A stretch of DNA of 47,267 nt from Candidatus Rokuibacteriota bacterium (lineage in GTDB: Bacteria > Methylomirabilota > Methylomirabilia > Rokubacteriales > CSP1-6): contig QHSC01000084.1 of assembly GCA_003220345.1 (NCBI GenBank), positions 1 to 47,267 on the forward strand. Direction: 5' to 3'. Both the position numbers and the translations under genes were made by a program. The notes under the pieces were generated by a model that saw only the letters and a program-made list of their open reading frames with translations, searched no databases and was not told where the DNA came from. This document shows positions 1 to 8,520 of the stretch, piece by piece (position 1 is the stretch's first letter; each line of letters opens with the position of its first letter).

Positions 1-745
1 GATCGCCGGCCAGTCTGAAGTCCTTGTACGCCAGCGCGAGCGCGAACCGTGCCGCGAAGTCACCGCGGAACAGCGTGGCGGGCATGCGCTTCGTGAAGGT
101 CATGTTCTGGCTGACGATGCATCCCTCACGGAACGCCTCGACGAGGCGAGGGACCGCGACGCCCGCCTTCGCGCCAAGGGTCAGGCACTCCGCGAGCAGC
201 AGGTCGATGCTCATGGCGAGCGCGTTGTGGACGAGCTTGGTGACCGAACCCGCGCCCAGCTCGCCGACCCACACCACGCTCCGGGAGAACGTGTCGAGCA
301 CCGGCTTCACTCGCCGCAAGACCGCTTCGTCGCCACCGACGAACAGCGTGAGCTGTCCCTCGAGCGCGCCTTCGCGGCCGCCGTCGAGGGGCGCGTCGAG
401 CAGCTGCGCGCCGCGCGCCTGTATGGCCACGCCGACCTCGCGCACGACGCCAGGCGCGTTGGTCGTGTGGTCGATCACCGCGGATCCTGGCCTCAGGCCC
501 TCGAGCACCCCGTTGGGCCCGAGCATCACGGCCTGCATCTCCGGCGGGCCGGGAACGCATGTGCAGATGACATCGCACCGGGCGGCCACGTCCCGCGGAG
601 ACTCTGCCCAGACCGCGCCCCGTTCGAGGAGCGTGGCCGCCGCTTCTCTCCTGATGTCGTGGACCACGAGCGGGAAGCCCGCCTTGAGCACGAAGCCCGC
701 CAGCGGTTCCCCCATGTTGCCCAGGCCGATGAACCCCACTCGCAT
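1..745 (-). CDS. 3-hydroxyisobutyrate dehydrogenase-like NAD(P)-dependent oxidoreductase (3' end cut by window)
   Basis: The gene reads leftward from an ATG at 745 with GGAGG just upstream and is still open at base 1, so its C-terminus is missing. The N-terminus holds the Rossmann dinucleotide motif GFIGLGNMGEPLAG. It is followed by CTCVPGPPEMQAVMLG, the segment DAPLDGGREGALEGQLTLFV and then the catalytic-lysine region KLVHNALAM, all typical of beta-hydroxyacid dehydrogenases. Family members oxidise or reduce 3-hydroxyacids such as 3-hydroxyisobutyrate, tartronate semialdehyde or succinic semialdehyde in the cytoplasm. It starts 26 bases after livM and probably belongs to that operon, which would suit valine breakdown, but substrate specificity cannot be read from the sequence. 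Confidence 0.82.
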   Translation of the reverse strand, partial: MRVGFIGLGNMGEPLAGFVLKAGFPLVVHDIRREAAATLLERGAVWAESPRDVAARCDVICTCVPGPPEMQAVMLGPNGVLEGLRPGSAVIDHTTNAPGVVREVGVAIQARGAQLLDAPLDGGREGALEGQLTLFVGGDEAVLRRVKPVLDTFSRSVVWVGELGAGSVTKLVHNALAMSIDLLLAECLTLGAKAGVAVPRLVEAFREGCIVSQNMTFTKRMPATLFRGDFAARFALALAYKDFRLAGD

Positions 746-771
746 CGCGTCCTCCTTGCTCTGAATCCGGC

Positions 772-1659
772 TCAGTCTGAACCCGGCTTCTCCGGCAACA
801 ATCCCTCAGGTCGCCGGACCATCAACACGACGAGCACCACCCCGACGAGAATCTGCTGTGCGGCGGCGAGCCGCACCCCCGTCAGGAAGGGGATCACGTC
901 CTTGGCGAATCGGCTGCCTTCGAGAAGACCGAGGAGCACCACCGAGCCGAGAAGCGCGCCACGGTTGTTGCCGCTGCCCCCGAGGATGAGGGCGAGCCAG
1001 ACGAACAAGCTCTCCTGGGGCAGGAACATGTTCGGCTCGACGTAGGCGAGATAGTGCGCGAAGAGAATGCCCGCGAGCCCCGCGATGCCCGCGCCGAGCG
1101 CGAAGGCTTGGACCTTGAACCGGAACACGGGCTTGCCCGCGACGGCGGCCACGATCTCGTCCTCGCGGATCGCGCGGAGCACGCGGCCGAACGGCGAGCG
1201 GCGCAGGCGCTCGAGGGTGGCGTAGACGAGCGCGACCACGACCAGCACGAGGACGAAATAGAAGAGGTCGTAGTGCCCGGAGAACCGCGCGTGGAGCGGG
1301 CGCGGGATGGCGGTCACGCCGTTGGCGCCGCGCGTGAGCCACGTTTCGTTCAAGAGGAAGAGCCGCAAGACCTCGCCGAAGCCGAGGGTGACGATGGCGA
1401 GGTAGTCCTCCCGGAGCCGCAGCGCGACCATCGCCAACCCGGCGCCCGCGGCGGTGGCGAGCCCGACCGCCGCGGGCCACGCGAAGACGAGCGACACGCC
1501 CCCGACGGCCAGCAAGGCGGACGTATAGGCGCCGATGGCGAAGAAGGCGACGGCGCCGAGGTTCACGAGTCCCGTCATGCCCCACTGGACGTTCAGGCCG
1601 AGCGTCACGAGCGCGCGGACGCCGACCAGCGTCGCGATGGCCGTGAGGTAGGCGATCAC
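772..1659 (-). CDS. livM: Branched-chain amino acid ABC transporter permease LivM
   Basis: This 295-residue, strongly hydrophobic protein has the LivM pattern: an N-terminal NVQWGMTGLVNLGAVAFFAI block, several membrane helices, and the EAA-like cytoplasmic segment LRRSPFGRVLRAIREDEIVA near the middle. It also has the family block GGSGNNRGALLGS. It would form the inner-membrane channel with LivH and be powered by LivG and LivF. Translation probably starts at a GTG 10 bases after the livH stop, so translation is tightly coupled. It looks intact, unlike its partner livH. Confidence 0.9.
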   Translation of the reverse strand: MIAYLTAIATLVGVRALVTLGLNVQWGMTGLVNLGAVAFFAIGAYTSALLAVGGVSLVFAWPAAVGLATAAGAGLAMVALRLREDYLAIVTLGFGEVLRLFLLNETWLTRGANGVTAIPRPLHARFSGHYDLFYFVLVLVVVALVYATLERLRRSPFGRVLRAIREDEIVAAVAGKPVFRFKVQAFALGAGIAGLAGILFAHYLAYVEPNMFLPQESLFVWLALILGGSGNNRGALLGSVVLLGLLEGSRFAKDVIPFLTGVRLAAAQQILVGVVLVVLMVRRPEGLLPEKPGSD

Positions 1660-1669
1660 GCGCGCGCGC

Positions 1670-2442
1670 TCACGATCGCGCGCCCGCGAGGCCGGTCGGC
1701 CTCACGAGCAGCACCGCGAGAATGATCGCGAAACCGATCGCCGTCTTGTAGGTCGGCGGGACCACGAGCATCCCGACCTCTTCCATGACGCCCACGATCA
1801 AGGCTCCGGCGAGGGCGCCCGGGGCCGAGCCGATGCCTCCGAGAATGGCGGCTGCGAAGACCGAGATGATGAGTCCGCCGCCCATCAACGGATCGATGCT
1901 GGCGTCGAGGCCGAGGAACACGCCGGCGCCGCCCGCGAGCCCCCCGCCGCCGAGCGTGGCGAGCGCGATCACGCGCTCGGTCGGCACGCCCTTGACCGCG
2001 GCGAGGCGCGGATTGTCGGCGGTCGCGCGCATGGCGATGCCGAGCCGGGTGCGCAGAAGAAACGCGTGACCGGCACGTCGAAGCTCCGAAAGTCGTTGCC
2101 CCAGATGAAGCGCACGACGTTCTCGAGCACGAACGCGACGCCGATCGACGCGATGGCCAGCGAGAACGGCCGCCGATCGCGCATGGGCCGGAACGCGACG
2201 TAGTCGACGGCCAGGGCCACCACGCCGGTCGCGACGAGCGCGCCGAGCCAGGCCAGCTCGATCGACGCGCGCGCGTCGTGGTTCAGCACGAGGGCGACGT
2301 AGGCGCCGACCGTGAGGTATGTGCTGACGGCGAAGTTGGGAAAGCGCAGGAGCCGCCAGAGGAGCGAGAAGGCGACGGCGGGGAGGGCGAGGATGCCGCC
2401 CGTCACGACGCCGTTGAAGACGTACTGCGCGATGGGCGGCAT
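1670..2442 (-). pseudogene. livH: livH-like ABC permease with internal deletion and frameshift
   Basis: The N-terminal half (2442 to about 2065) starts MPPIAQYVFNGVVTGGILAL and runs to FIWGNDFRSFDVPVTR in one frame. The C-terminal half continues in another frame with FLLRTRLGIAMRATADN and ends VLLVRPTGLAGARS at 1670. In intact LivH proteins about 35-40 residues, including a membrane helix, lie between these blocks. Here they are absent and the frame changes at the join near 2063-2070. The combined coding length is about 257 codons against roughly 290 for the family. Either this is a real lesion that inactivates the permease, or a short stretch was lost in assembly. The flanking binding protein and livM are intact. 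Confidence 0.8.
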
Positions 2443-2457
2443 CCCCCGGGGGAACCG

Positions 2458-3672
2458 TCAGGGGTTGACGATCATGACGAGCTCGGACTTGCCCTTGCGC
2501 ACCTGCTGCACGCTGAAGGGCGCGGAGAGGATGTCGCCGATCTGATCGAAGTCGCACGAGCCCGAGGCGCCCTCGTAGTTGACCTTCTTTCCCTCGTGCA
2601 GGAGCTTGGCGCCGTCCGCGAACGAATAGACGACGGCGCCGGGCGGGTTCGAGACCGCGCGCAGGTTGTCCTTGATCGCCGTCCCCGACACCTCCCCCTT
2701 GGCGGATGCTAAGGCGAGGGCGACGAGCGTCATCTGGTCCCACGCCTGGGGCGCGTACGGGCTCTGGTCTCCGCGCGGCACCGCGGCGGAGAACTCCTTG
2801 TAGGCCGGCGAGTCGAAGAGCGGCGCCCGGTCCATGTTCCAGATCCCCTCTGCCACCTCTGCTCCCACGCCCTCGATGAACTTCGCGTTGATCGCGAAGC
2901 TGGGCCCGAGGATCGCGCCCTTGTAGGCAGCCTTGTAGATGTCCTTGGCCATGACGATGGAGTCGGGCGTGTAGCCCTCGAGCATGATCAGGTCGGGATT
3001 CGTGGCGAGCACCCGCGTGACCTCGCTGCGATACGAGGGCTTCTTGTCCTCGTAGACGAGGCTGTCGGTGATGGTCACGCTGGCGGCCTTCAGCACACCC
3101 GCGAAGGCATCGCCGAAGGACTGCGCGTACGGCGTCTGGAGGGCCATGTAGGCGACACGCTTCCACTCCTTCTTGGTGGCGACGAACTTGGCGTACATGC
3201 GCCCCTGGAGCTGCGTGTTCGGCTGGGTGCGCGCGATGTAGCCCTTGTGGTCTCCCTGAGTCACGCTGTCCGCGCCCGACACGCCGATGACGAAGACCCT
3301 CGCCTCGACGCAGAGCGGCTTGACGGCGAGGGTCACCGCGGAGGCCCACGTGGAAACGATCGCGACGACCTTGTTCACGTCGATCAGCTTGCGCGCAGCG
3401 CGCACGCCCGCCTCCGCGTTGGTCTGGTCGTCCTCGTGGAAGAGCTGGATGGGCCGGCCATGGATCCCCCCCGCCTTGTTGATCCGCTCGACGACCGCTA
3501 CCACCGACCGCTGCATGTCGGGACCGTAGGAGCCGCCGGCCCCCGTGAGCGGACACAAGGTCCCGATTGGGATGGGCTCCTTTGATTGCGCCGAGAGGAT
3601 CGCCGGCGCGCCCAGCACGAGTCCAGCCGTTCCCGAAGCCTTCAAGAGCTCCCGCCGCGTCATCGTCGTCAT
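2458..3672 (-). CDS. Branched-chain amino acid-type ABC transporter substrate-binding protein (LivK-like)
   Basis: The 404-residue protein opens with a twin-arginine-like leader, MTTMTRRELLKASG followed by a hydrophobic stretch ending near ILSAQS, so export by Tat is likely. The mature part matches the periplasmic-binding fold of the Leu/Ile/Val family: IPIGTLCPLTGAGGSYG, then INKAGGIHGRPIQLFHEDDQ. The start at 3672 is chosen because GGGAG lies 8 bases upstream; a longer reading frame exists but lacks this signal. It lies between livF (16 bases upstream) and livH, and would deliver an amino acid or small carboxylate to the membrane complex. The ligand is not predictable. Confidence 0.87.
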   Translation of the reverse strand: MTTMTRRELLKASGTAGLVLGAPAILSAQSKEPIPIGTLCPLTGAGGSYGPDMQRSVVAVVERINKAGGIHGRPIQLFHEDDQTNAEAGVRAARKLIDVNKVVAIVSTWASAVTLAVKPLCVEARVFVIGVSGADSVTQGDHKGYIARTQPNTQLQGRMYAKFVATKKEWKRVAYMALQTPYAQSFGDAFAGVLKAASVTITDSLVYEDKKPSYRSEVTRVLATNPDLIMLEGYTPDSIVMAKDIYKAAYKGAILGPSFAINAKFIEGVGAEVAEGIWNMDRAPLFDSPAYKEFSAAVPRGDQSPYAPQAWDQMTLVALALASAKGEVSGTAIKDNLRAVSNPPGAVVYSFADGAKLLHEGKKVNYEGASGSCDFDQIGDILSAPFSVQQVRKGKSELVMIVNP

Positions 3673-3688
3673 GTCTGGATCTCCCATG

Positions 3689-4396
3689 TCAGCCGCCGAG
3701 ATAGAGACGTCGGATCTCCGGGTCATCGCGAAGCGCCTCGCCCGGCCCTTCGGCGCGAACCCGACCCATCGCGAGAACATACGCTCGCTGGCACAGCGCG
3801 AGTGACTCGCGCGCGTTCTGCTCCACGAGGAGAAGGCCGAGCCCGCGCGCATTGATCTCGCGAACGCGGTCGAACACCAGGCGCTGGAGCGCCGGCGCGA
3901 GCCCCGCCGACGGCTCGTCGAGGAGAAGCAGCCGAGGCTCGACCATCAGAGCCATCGCCATCGCGAGGATCTGTCGCTCGCCGCCCGACAGCGTGCCGGC
4001 CCGGGCCCGCCGGCGCTCGGCGAGGACGGGGAAGAGCTCCATGACGGCCTGGGCCCGCTCGTTCAATGCTCGGGGAGCCGTCCAGCCGCCGATCGTGAGG
4101 TTCTCCCACACGCTGAGCGACGGGAACACGTTCGCCTCCTGGGGCACGTAGCAGAGCCCGCTCGCGACGATGCGCTGGGTGCCGGCGCCCGTGATGTCGG
4201 CGCCGCGAAGGGCGATTCGACCGGAGCGCGGACGCAGAAGCCCGGCCAGCGTCTTCAGCAGGGTCGATTTCCCGGCGCCATTGGGTCCGATGACGGCCAC
4301 CAGCTCTCCGTCGTCGACGCGAAGCGAGAGGCCATGGAGGATGTCGTTGTCGCCGTAGCCTGCGGAGAGATCGTGCACCTCGAGAAGCGCGGTCAC
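3689..4396 (-). CDS. livF: Branched-chain amino acid ABC transporter ATP-binding protein LivF
   Basis: The 235-residue ATPase is complete. Walker A is GPNGAGKST near residue 37, the Q-loop lies in YVPQEANVFPSLSVWENL, the signature is LSGGERQ and Walker B is LLLLDEPSAGLAP, with the switch region LLLVEQNARESLAL. The PSLSVWENL and AGLAP details place it in the LivF rather than the LivG subfamily. Its start overlaps the livG stop by four bases (ATGA), so translation is coupled. With livG damaged, LivF would have to act as a homodimer or with an ATPase encoded elsewhere. Confidence 0.92.
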   Translation of the reverse strand: MTALLEVHDLSAGYGDNDILHGLSLRVDDGELVAVIGPNGAGKSTLLKTLAGLLRPRSGRIALRGADITGAGTQRIVASGLCYVPQEANVFPSLSVWENLTIGGWTAPRALNERAQAVMELFPVLAERRRARAGTLSGGERQILAMAMALMVEPRLLLLDEPSAGLAPALQRLVFDRVREINARGLGLLLVEQNARESLALCQRAYVLAMGRVRAEGPGEALRDDPEIRRLYLGG

Positions 4397-5106
4397 CGGG
4401 AGGTCCCGAGATAGGCTTCGAGCACCCGCGGGTCGCGCCGGACCTCCGCGAACGGGGCCTCCATGAGCTTGCGCCCCTGGGCCATCACGATGACCGGATC
4501 GCAGAGCTCGGTGACGAGATCCATGTCGTGCTCGATCAGGAGGAACGTGCGCCCGGCCGCCCGGAGGGCGCGGATCGTCTCGACGAGCGACCGCATAAGG
4601 GTCGGGTTCACGCCGGCGCCGGGCTCGTCGAGCAGGATGATGCGGGGGTCGCTCATCAGCGCGCGCGCCAGCTCGAGCAGCTTCTTCTGGCCGCCGGAGA
4701 GCGTTTCCGCCCGCGCGCCGGCGAGATGCGCGAGGTCCACGGAATGGAGGATCGCCTGCGCGCGCTCGCGCGCGCGGCTCTCCTCGGCGGTCACGCGCCT
4801 CGGCGTGGTGAACACGCGGGCGAGCTGTTCCCCCGGCTGATCGTGGGCGTAGACGAGCACGTTCTCCAGCACGGTCATCCGTCCGAGGGGGCGCGGAATC
4901 TGGAACGTGCGCCCCACGCCCCGCCGGGCGATCGCATGGGCGGGAAGCCCGTCGAGGCGGTCGGTGCCGAGACTGAGAGCCTTCGCCGACGGAGAGCGTG
5001 CAGCCGGCAAGCGCCTCGACGCCGCCGAAGCGCTTGGTGACGCTGGTGACGGCGAGGAGCTCACCCGTGACAGGATCCCCCGTGCCCGCGGCGCTCGGAA
5101 CGGCAT
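4393..5106 (-). pseudogene. livG: livG-like ATPase lacking Walker A, with frame disruptions
   Basis: The C-terminal two thirds, from GVGRTFQIPRPLGRMTVLEN through LSGGQKKLLELARAL and ILLDEPGAGVNP to HDMDLVTELCDPVIVM, is a clear LivG and ends overlapping livF. The N-terminus is recognisable in another frame between about 5062 and 4979 (ELLAVTSVTKRFGGVEALAG, then CTLSVGEG). The roughly 30 residues between them, including the Walker A P-loop, are missing at about 4975-4985. The likely ATG at 5106 is in the C-terminal frame, so the beginning needs a further one-base shift; a run of five G near 5080 is a candidate place. As written the gene cannot make a working ATPase. Confidence 0.78.
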
Positions 5107-5133
5107 CGCCTCTGGGTGTTCAAATTGGCGCGT

Positions 5134-5163
5134 ATCATACGTCAGGCTCGGGGACCCCCGCAA
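5134..5163 (-). promoter_or_regulatory. Sigma-70-type promoter of the liv operon
   Basis: On the minus strand TTGCGG (5163-5158) is followed after 18 bases by TATGAT (5139-5134). Transcription would begin near 5127, about 20 bases before the livG ATG at 5106. This is the only good promoter-like pair seen upstream of the leftward operon. Confidence 0.5.
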
Positions 5164-5274
5164 TGCGCGATGGCTTTGACGAGTCCGGTATCGGGACGAG
5201 CTCTGGTGGCGCGTCGACGGCGAATGCGCAAGAAGAGCGCCTGTCCACTTCCAAACACCGTGGAGAAGGCGAAA

Positions 5275-5283
5275 TGATAAGAT
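5275..5283 (+). promoter_or_regulatory. Extended -10 element upstream of tRNA-Pro
   Basis: TGA followed by TAAGAT (5278-5283) is an extended -10 box ending 12 bases before the tRNA gene. No convincing -35 box was seen. Confidence 0.4.
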
Positions 5284-5295
5284 TTCCGGAAAGTC

Positions 5296-5372
5296 CGGGG
5301 TGTGGCGCAGCCCGGTAGCGCACCTGCTTTGGGAGCAGGGAGTCGGAGGTTCAAATCCTCTCACCCCGACCA
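5296..5372 (+). tRNA. tRNA-Pro (anticodon UGG)
   Basis: The 77-base cloverleaf closes fully. The acceptor arm CGGGGTG pairs with CACCCCG, the anticodon stem CCTGC pairs with GCAGG around the loop TTTGGGA (5328-5334), and the T arm contains GGTTCAAATCC. The anticodon is TGG at 5330-5332. The 3' CCA is encoded (5370-5372). Confidence 0.96.
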
Positions 5373-5468
5373 TTCCCACGCCTCGCCGACGGCCGCGGAG
5401 ACGCGCGGCCGTCGACGACCGTTTCCTGGAATTCACGACCGGCGGAAGACCTCAAGGAGGAGACGCTC

Positions 5469-5882
5469 ATGGCGGATAGCGTGAAGCGCGTGGCCTACTT
5501 CAAGATGATGGTGCCCAATCGCGCGGGACAGGGTGCGCGGGCCCTCGCTGTGCTCCACGAGGCCGGCGTCAACTTGGTCGCGTTTTCAGGCTTTCCGCAG
5601 CGGGGAGGCGCCCAGATGGATTTCGTGCCGGCGAATCCGTCGGCGTTTCGCAAGGTGGCCAAGAAGGCCAAGTGGAAGATCGCCGGACCCAAGCGGGCCT
5701 TCCTCGTCTCGGGCGATGATCGGGTGGGCGCGGGCGCGCGGTTGCTCAGCAAGCTGGCCGCGAAGCGGATCAACGTCGTCGCCATCGATGCCGTGCATGC
5801 GGGCAAGGGACGCTACGGCTCCATCCTGTGGGTGCCTCCCAGCCAGTACGGAAAGGCCGCGCGCGTCCTCCGAGCCCGCTAG
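5469..5882 (+). CDS. Tandem ACT-domain-like small protein
   Basis: The 137-residue protein starts at an ATG preceded by the strong site AAGGAGGAG. Two repeats resemble ACT ligand-binding folds: residues about 6-60 (YFKMMVPNRAGQGARALAVL, then AGVNLVAFSGF) and 75-135 (FLVSGDDRVGAGARLLSKLA, then INVVAIDAVHAG). There is no catalytic domain, so it is probably a stand-alone amino-acid sensor or a structural relative. It lies 97 bases after tRNA-Pro and just ahead of a carbonic anhydrase gene. No target is evident. Confidence 0.65.
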   Translation: MADSVKRVAYFKMMVPNRAGQGARALAVLHEAGVNLVAFSGFPQRGGAQMDFVPANPSAFRKVAKKAKWKIAGPKRAFLVSGDDRVGAGARLLSKLAAKRINVVAIDAVHAGKGRYGSILWVPPSQYGKAARVLRAR

Positions 5883-5900
5883 ATCCGTGGCTTCCATCGC

Positions 5901-6617
5901 ATGACCGATCGAGGCGCCGGTCTCTCCCGCCGTGAATTGGTGCGGGGGGCCGCTTTCGCGGCGGGGCTGACCTTCGCATGGGGTCCCGTGGCGCGGGCCG
6001 CCGGGCCTGCCGCCCCGGGACCCCCCGCGGATGAAGTGCTCCGACGGTTGCGCGAAGGCAATGAGCGGTTCGTGAAGGGGGCGACGGTGAGCCCGCGCCG
6101 CACCCCCGAGGATTTTCGGCCGCTCGCCGGGGGCCAGCGCCCCATGGCCGTGATCGTGGGATGCTCCGATTCGCGCGTGCCGCCCGAGATCCTCTTCGAC
6201 CAAGGGGTCGGCGATCTCTTCGTCGTCCGCGTGGCCGGCAATGTGATCGGCGGGGCAGGCGCCTTCGTCAAGGGCAGCATCGAGTATGGCATCGTCGAGC
6301 TCGGCGTTTCCCTGGTCATGGTGCTCGGCCACAGCGAGTGTGGCGCGATCAAGGCGGCCATCAAGCATCTGGACGATCGGGATGCCTTGCCCGGCTCCAT
6401 CGGCCCCCTCGTCAACAGCATCCGCCCCGCCGTGCTGAAGGCGAAGTCGCGCCCGGGAGATCAGCTCGACAACACCATTCGCGTGAACGTGGAGATGGGA
6501 GTCGGACAGCTTCGGAATCTCCCGCCCATCGTGGCCCCCGCGGTCCAGCGAGGCGCCGTGAAGGTGGTGGGCGCCGTGTACGACCTCAGCACCGGGAGCG
6601 TCAATCCGATCGCATGA
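5901..6617 (+). CDS. Beta-class carbonic anhydrase, probably exported by Tat
   Basis: The 238-residue protein interconverts CO2 and bicarbonate. Zinc ligands are visible as Cys88 and Asp90 in GCSDSRVP (with Arg92 completing the Asp-Arg dyad) and His144/Cys147 in LGHSECGAI, the complete beta-class set. The N-terminus carries LSRRELVRG and a hydrophobic run ending near ARAAG, a twin-arginine signal, so the enzyme probably works in the periplasm. No strong ribosome site is visible upstream. It starts 18 bases after the ACT gene and may be co-transcribed. Confidence 0.92.
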   Translation: MTDRGAGLSRRELVRGAAFAAGLTFAWGPVARAAGPAAPGPPADEVLRRLREGNERFVKGATVSPRRTPEDFRPLAGGQRPMAVIVGCSDSRVPPEILFDQGVGDLFVVRVAGNVIGGAGAFVKGSIEYGIVELGVSLVMVLGHSECGAIKAAIKHLDDRDALPGSIGPLVNSIRPAVLKAKSRPGDQLDNTIRVNVEMGVGQLRNLPPIVAPAVQRGAVKVVGAVYDLSTGSVNPIA

Positions 6618-6645
6618 GCGAGTTACGCCGGTCGTCGCTCTCGCG

Positions 6646-7395
6646 ATGAAGAGCGCCAGGAGAGGACGGGGAGCGTTCGTGCTCGCGCTCGCCGCCGCTC
6701 TCCTGATGCCCTCGACCTCGGTGGCCGAGCTCAATGCCGTCGAAGACTGGAGCCAGCACGCCGTCGGCTCGAAGGGTGTTCCCTCCGGCTGGCGGCCCTA
6801 TGAGACGTTCGGAGGCCGTCCGGCCTACGACTTCTCGGTCGTCAACGACGAAGGGCGCCGAGCCCTCCACCTGAAGAGCCGGGACGAGCACTCGACGATC
6901 GCGAAGGAGATCCGCGTCTCCCTTCGCGCCACCCCCGTCCTGGAATGGAGCTGGAAGGTCGTGCAGCACCCGGCGGGCGCCGACATTCGCAAGCGCGAGA
7001 CCTCGGATCTGACCGGGCACGTCTTCGTGGTGTGGCCGCGTTTCCCGGGGCCCTTGCGAACTCGTTTGATCGGGTATGCGTGGGACGCGAGCCTGCCCGC
7101 GGGCTCCATGGAAAGAAGTCGCAAGGCCGGGAACGTCATGTTCGTCATCGTTCGATCGGGGACTCAGGAGCTCGGCCGGTGGGTGACCGAGCGGCGAAAC
7201 GTCTACGAGGACTACCGAAGGGCGTTCGGCGAAGACCCCGAGGATCCGCGCGCGGTTGCCATTTCCATCGATACGAACGACACGCACTCGACGGCCGAGG
7301 CCCTGGTGGGTCGGATCGCCTTCACGAGCGGCGCGACGGGGGCCGCCCTCCGCCGCTACCTCTTCGCTTCACAGTTCTTTACCCCCAGTATATAA
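6646..7395 (+). CDS. DUF3047 family secreted protein
   Basis: The 249-residue protein has a signal peptide (KSARRGRGAFVLALAAALLM, cleavage near VAEL). Its body has the DUF3047 pattern: GVPSGWRPYETFGG, LEWSWKVVQHP, LTGHVFVVWPRFPG, LIGYAWD, and VAISIDTNDTHSTAEALVGR near the end. The family has no established function; members are exported and the fold looks like a carbohydrate-binding-type beta sandwich, which is only an inference. It follows the carbonic anhydrase by 28 bases. Confidence 0.75.
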   Translation: MKSARRGRGAFVLALAAALLMPSTSVAELNAVEDWSQHAVGSKGVPSGWRPYETFGGRPAYDFSVVNDEGRRALHLKSRDEHSTIAKEIRVSLRATPVLEWSWKVVQHPAGADIRKRETSDLTGHVFVVWPRFPGPLRTRLIGYAWDASLPAGSMERSRKAGNVMFVIVRSGTQELGRWVTERRNVYEDYRRAFGEDPEDPRAVAISIDTNDTHSTAEALVGRIAFTSGATGAALRRYLFASQFFTPSI

Positions 7396-7531
7396 GGACT
7401 TTACGCGCGCCTTCCACGATCGGGCGGCCCAGGGAACGGTCCGGGGGACGGCCGCCCGTGACAAGCACGGCGCGTGGCCCCGGGTGGTATCCTGGATGCG
7501 GCTCCAATCGAGGGCGTCCAAAGAGGCAATC

Positions 7532-7885
7532 ATGAAAAGGTCCGCGTGGGTCTTGCTGGTGTTGCTGCTGTTCGGACTGCTGGTCGTCCCGGCGGCCCCG
7601 AGCCATGCATGGCGTGGACGCGGCGGCGTCTTGATCGGGGTCGGTCCCGCCTGGTGGGGCCCGCCATATCCATACTGGGGGTACCCGCCGCCGTACTATC
7701 CGCCGCCCACGGTCGTCATCGAGCAACAGCCACCCGTGTACGTTGAGCAGCCCCAGGCTGCTCCGCCGCCGCCGCCCTCGGCGCCCCCTGCGTACTGGTA
7801 TTACTGCTCGAGCGCTCAGGCGTACTACCCCAACGTGCAGTCGTGTCCGGAAGCGTGGATGAAAGTGCCGGCGAGAGCGCAGTGA
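7532..7885 (+). CDS. Small secreted Pro/Tyr-rich protein
   Basis: The 117-residue protein begins with a signal peptide (KRSAWVLLVLLLFGLLVVPA, cleavage near SHAW). A GRGG segment and a repetitive PPYPYWGYPPPYYPPP region follow, then a proline run and a C-terminal block with two cysteines (YYCSS, QSCPEAW). This layout is common in small envelope proteins of proteobacteria-like organisms. The ATG at 7532 is preferred because AGAGG lies just upstream; the reading frame itself is open further left. Its stop overlaps the GTG of the next gene. Confidence 0.7.
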   Translation: MKRSAWVLLVLLLFGLLVVPAAPSHAWRGRGGVLIGVGPAWWGPPYPYWGYPPPYYPPPTVVIEQQPPVYVEQPQAAPPPPPSAPPAYWYYCSSAQAYYPNVQSCPEAWMKVPARAQ

Positions 7886-8454
7886 TCAGGCGAGTCCTGG
7901 TCCTGCCCGTGGTGGGGGCGCTCCTGCTCACCGCATGCGCGTCGGTGCCCACGGGTCCCAGCGTCATGGTCCTCCCGGGCTCAGGGAAGAACTTCGAGCA
8001 GTTCCAGGGCGACGATGCTGTATGTCGTCAGTGGGCTCTCCAGCAGACGGGGACCACCGCGAACAAGGCCGCGACGGAGAACACGGTGGGCGGGGCCGTC
8101 GTCGGGACCCTGGTGGGCGCCGCCCTCGGGGCCGCCATCGGCGCCGCTGCGGGTAGCCCGGCGACGGGAGCCGCGGTGGGAGCCGGTGCGGGATTGCTCG
8201 GCGGCACCGCGGTCGGCGCGGGCAATGCGCAGGGAGCGTCCATGTCCGTGCAGCGTCGCTACGATGTCGCCTACATGCAGTGCATGTACCTCAAGGGCAA
8301 TCAGATTCCCGTCGCGCGGGGCTCGCGGCCCGCTTATACGGCGGCTCCCCCGCCGCCTCCGCCCGCACCTCCGAGTGCGACACCCGCGTCGGGCGCGCCT
8401 CCTCCCCCGCCGCCCGGCATGCCTCCACCTCCACCGGCTGGACCGGCGCGTTGA
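7882..8454 (+). CDS. Glycine-zipper lipoprotein
   Basis: The GTG at 7882 overlaps the previous stop (GTGA). The product, about 190 residues, begins with a lipoprotein signal (RRVLVLPVVGALLLTAC, lipid on the Cys). A glycine-zipper membrane segment rich in GAxxG steps lies around residues 70-115, followed by YMQCMYLKGNQ and a long proline tail. Glycine-zipper lipoproteins usually sit in the outer membrane. It is likely co-translated with the preceding secreted protein, which suggests a shared envelope role. Confidence 0.75.
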   Translation: MIRRVLVLPVVGALLLTACASVPTGPSVMVLPGSGKNFEQFQGDDAVCRQWALQQTGTTANKAATENTVGGAVVGTLVGAALGAAIGAAAGSPATGAAVGAGAGLLGGTAVGAGNAQGASMSVQRRYDVAYMQCMYLKGNQIPVARGSRPAYTAAPPPPPPAPPSATPASGAPPPPPPGMPPPPPAGPAR

Positions 8455-8520
8455 CGCCACCGAGCCTTCTCGCGGACCCTGCCGCGTAGAGAAGCTCGAA
8501 CACCACGAGGGAAATTCTCA

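Noticed and set aside
1670..3556. A 628-codon open frame spanning livH and the binding protein on the minus strand
   Set aside because: Only its last part codes for LivH; the rest is an out-of-frame shadow of the binding protein, rich in Arg and Gly as expected of high-GC antisense or shifted frames.
7485..7500. Fourth sigma-54-like promoter (TGGTATCCTGGATGCG) before the Pro/Tyr-rich gene, with a TATAAGGACTTTAC element near 7391
   Set aside because: It keeps GG-N10-GC but departs from the consensus at several other bases, and the upstream element has the wrong spacing for the palindrome; too weak to call.
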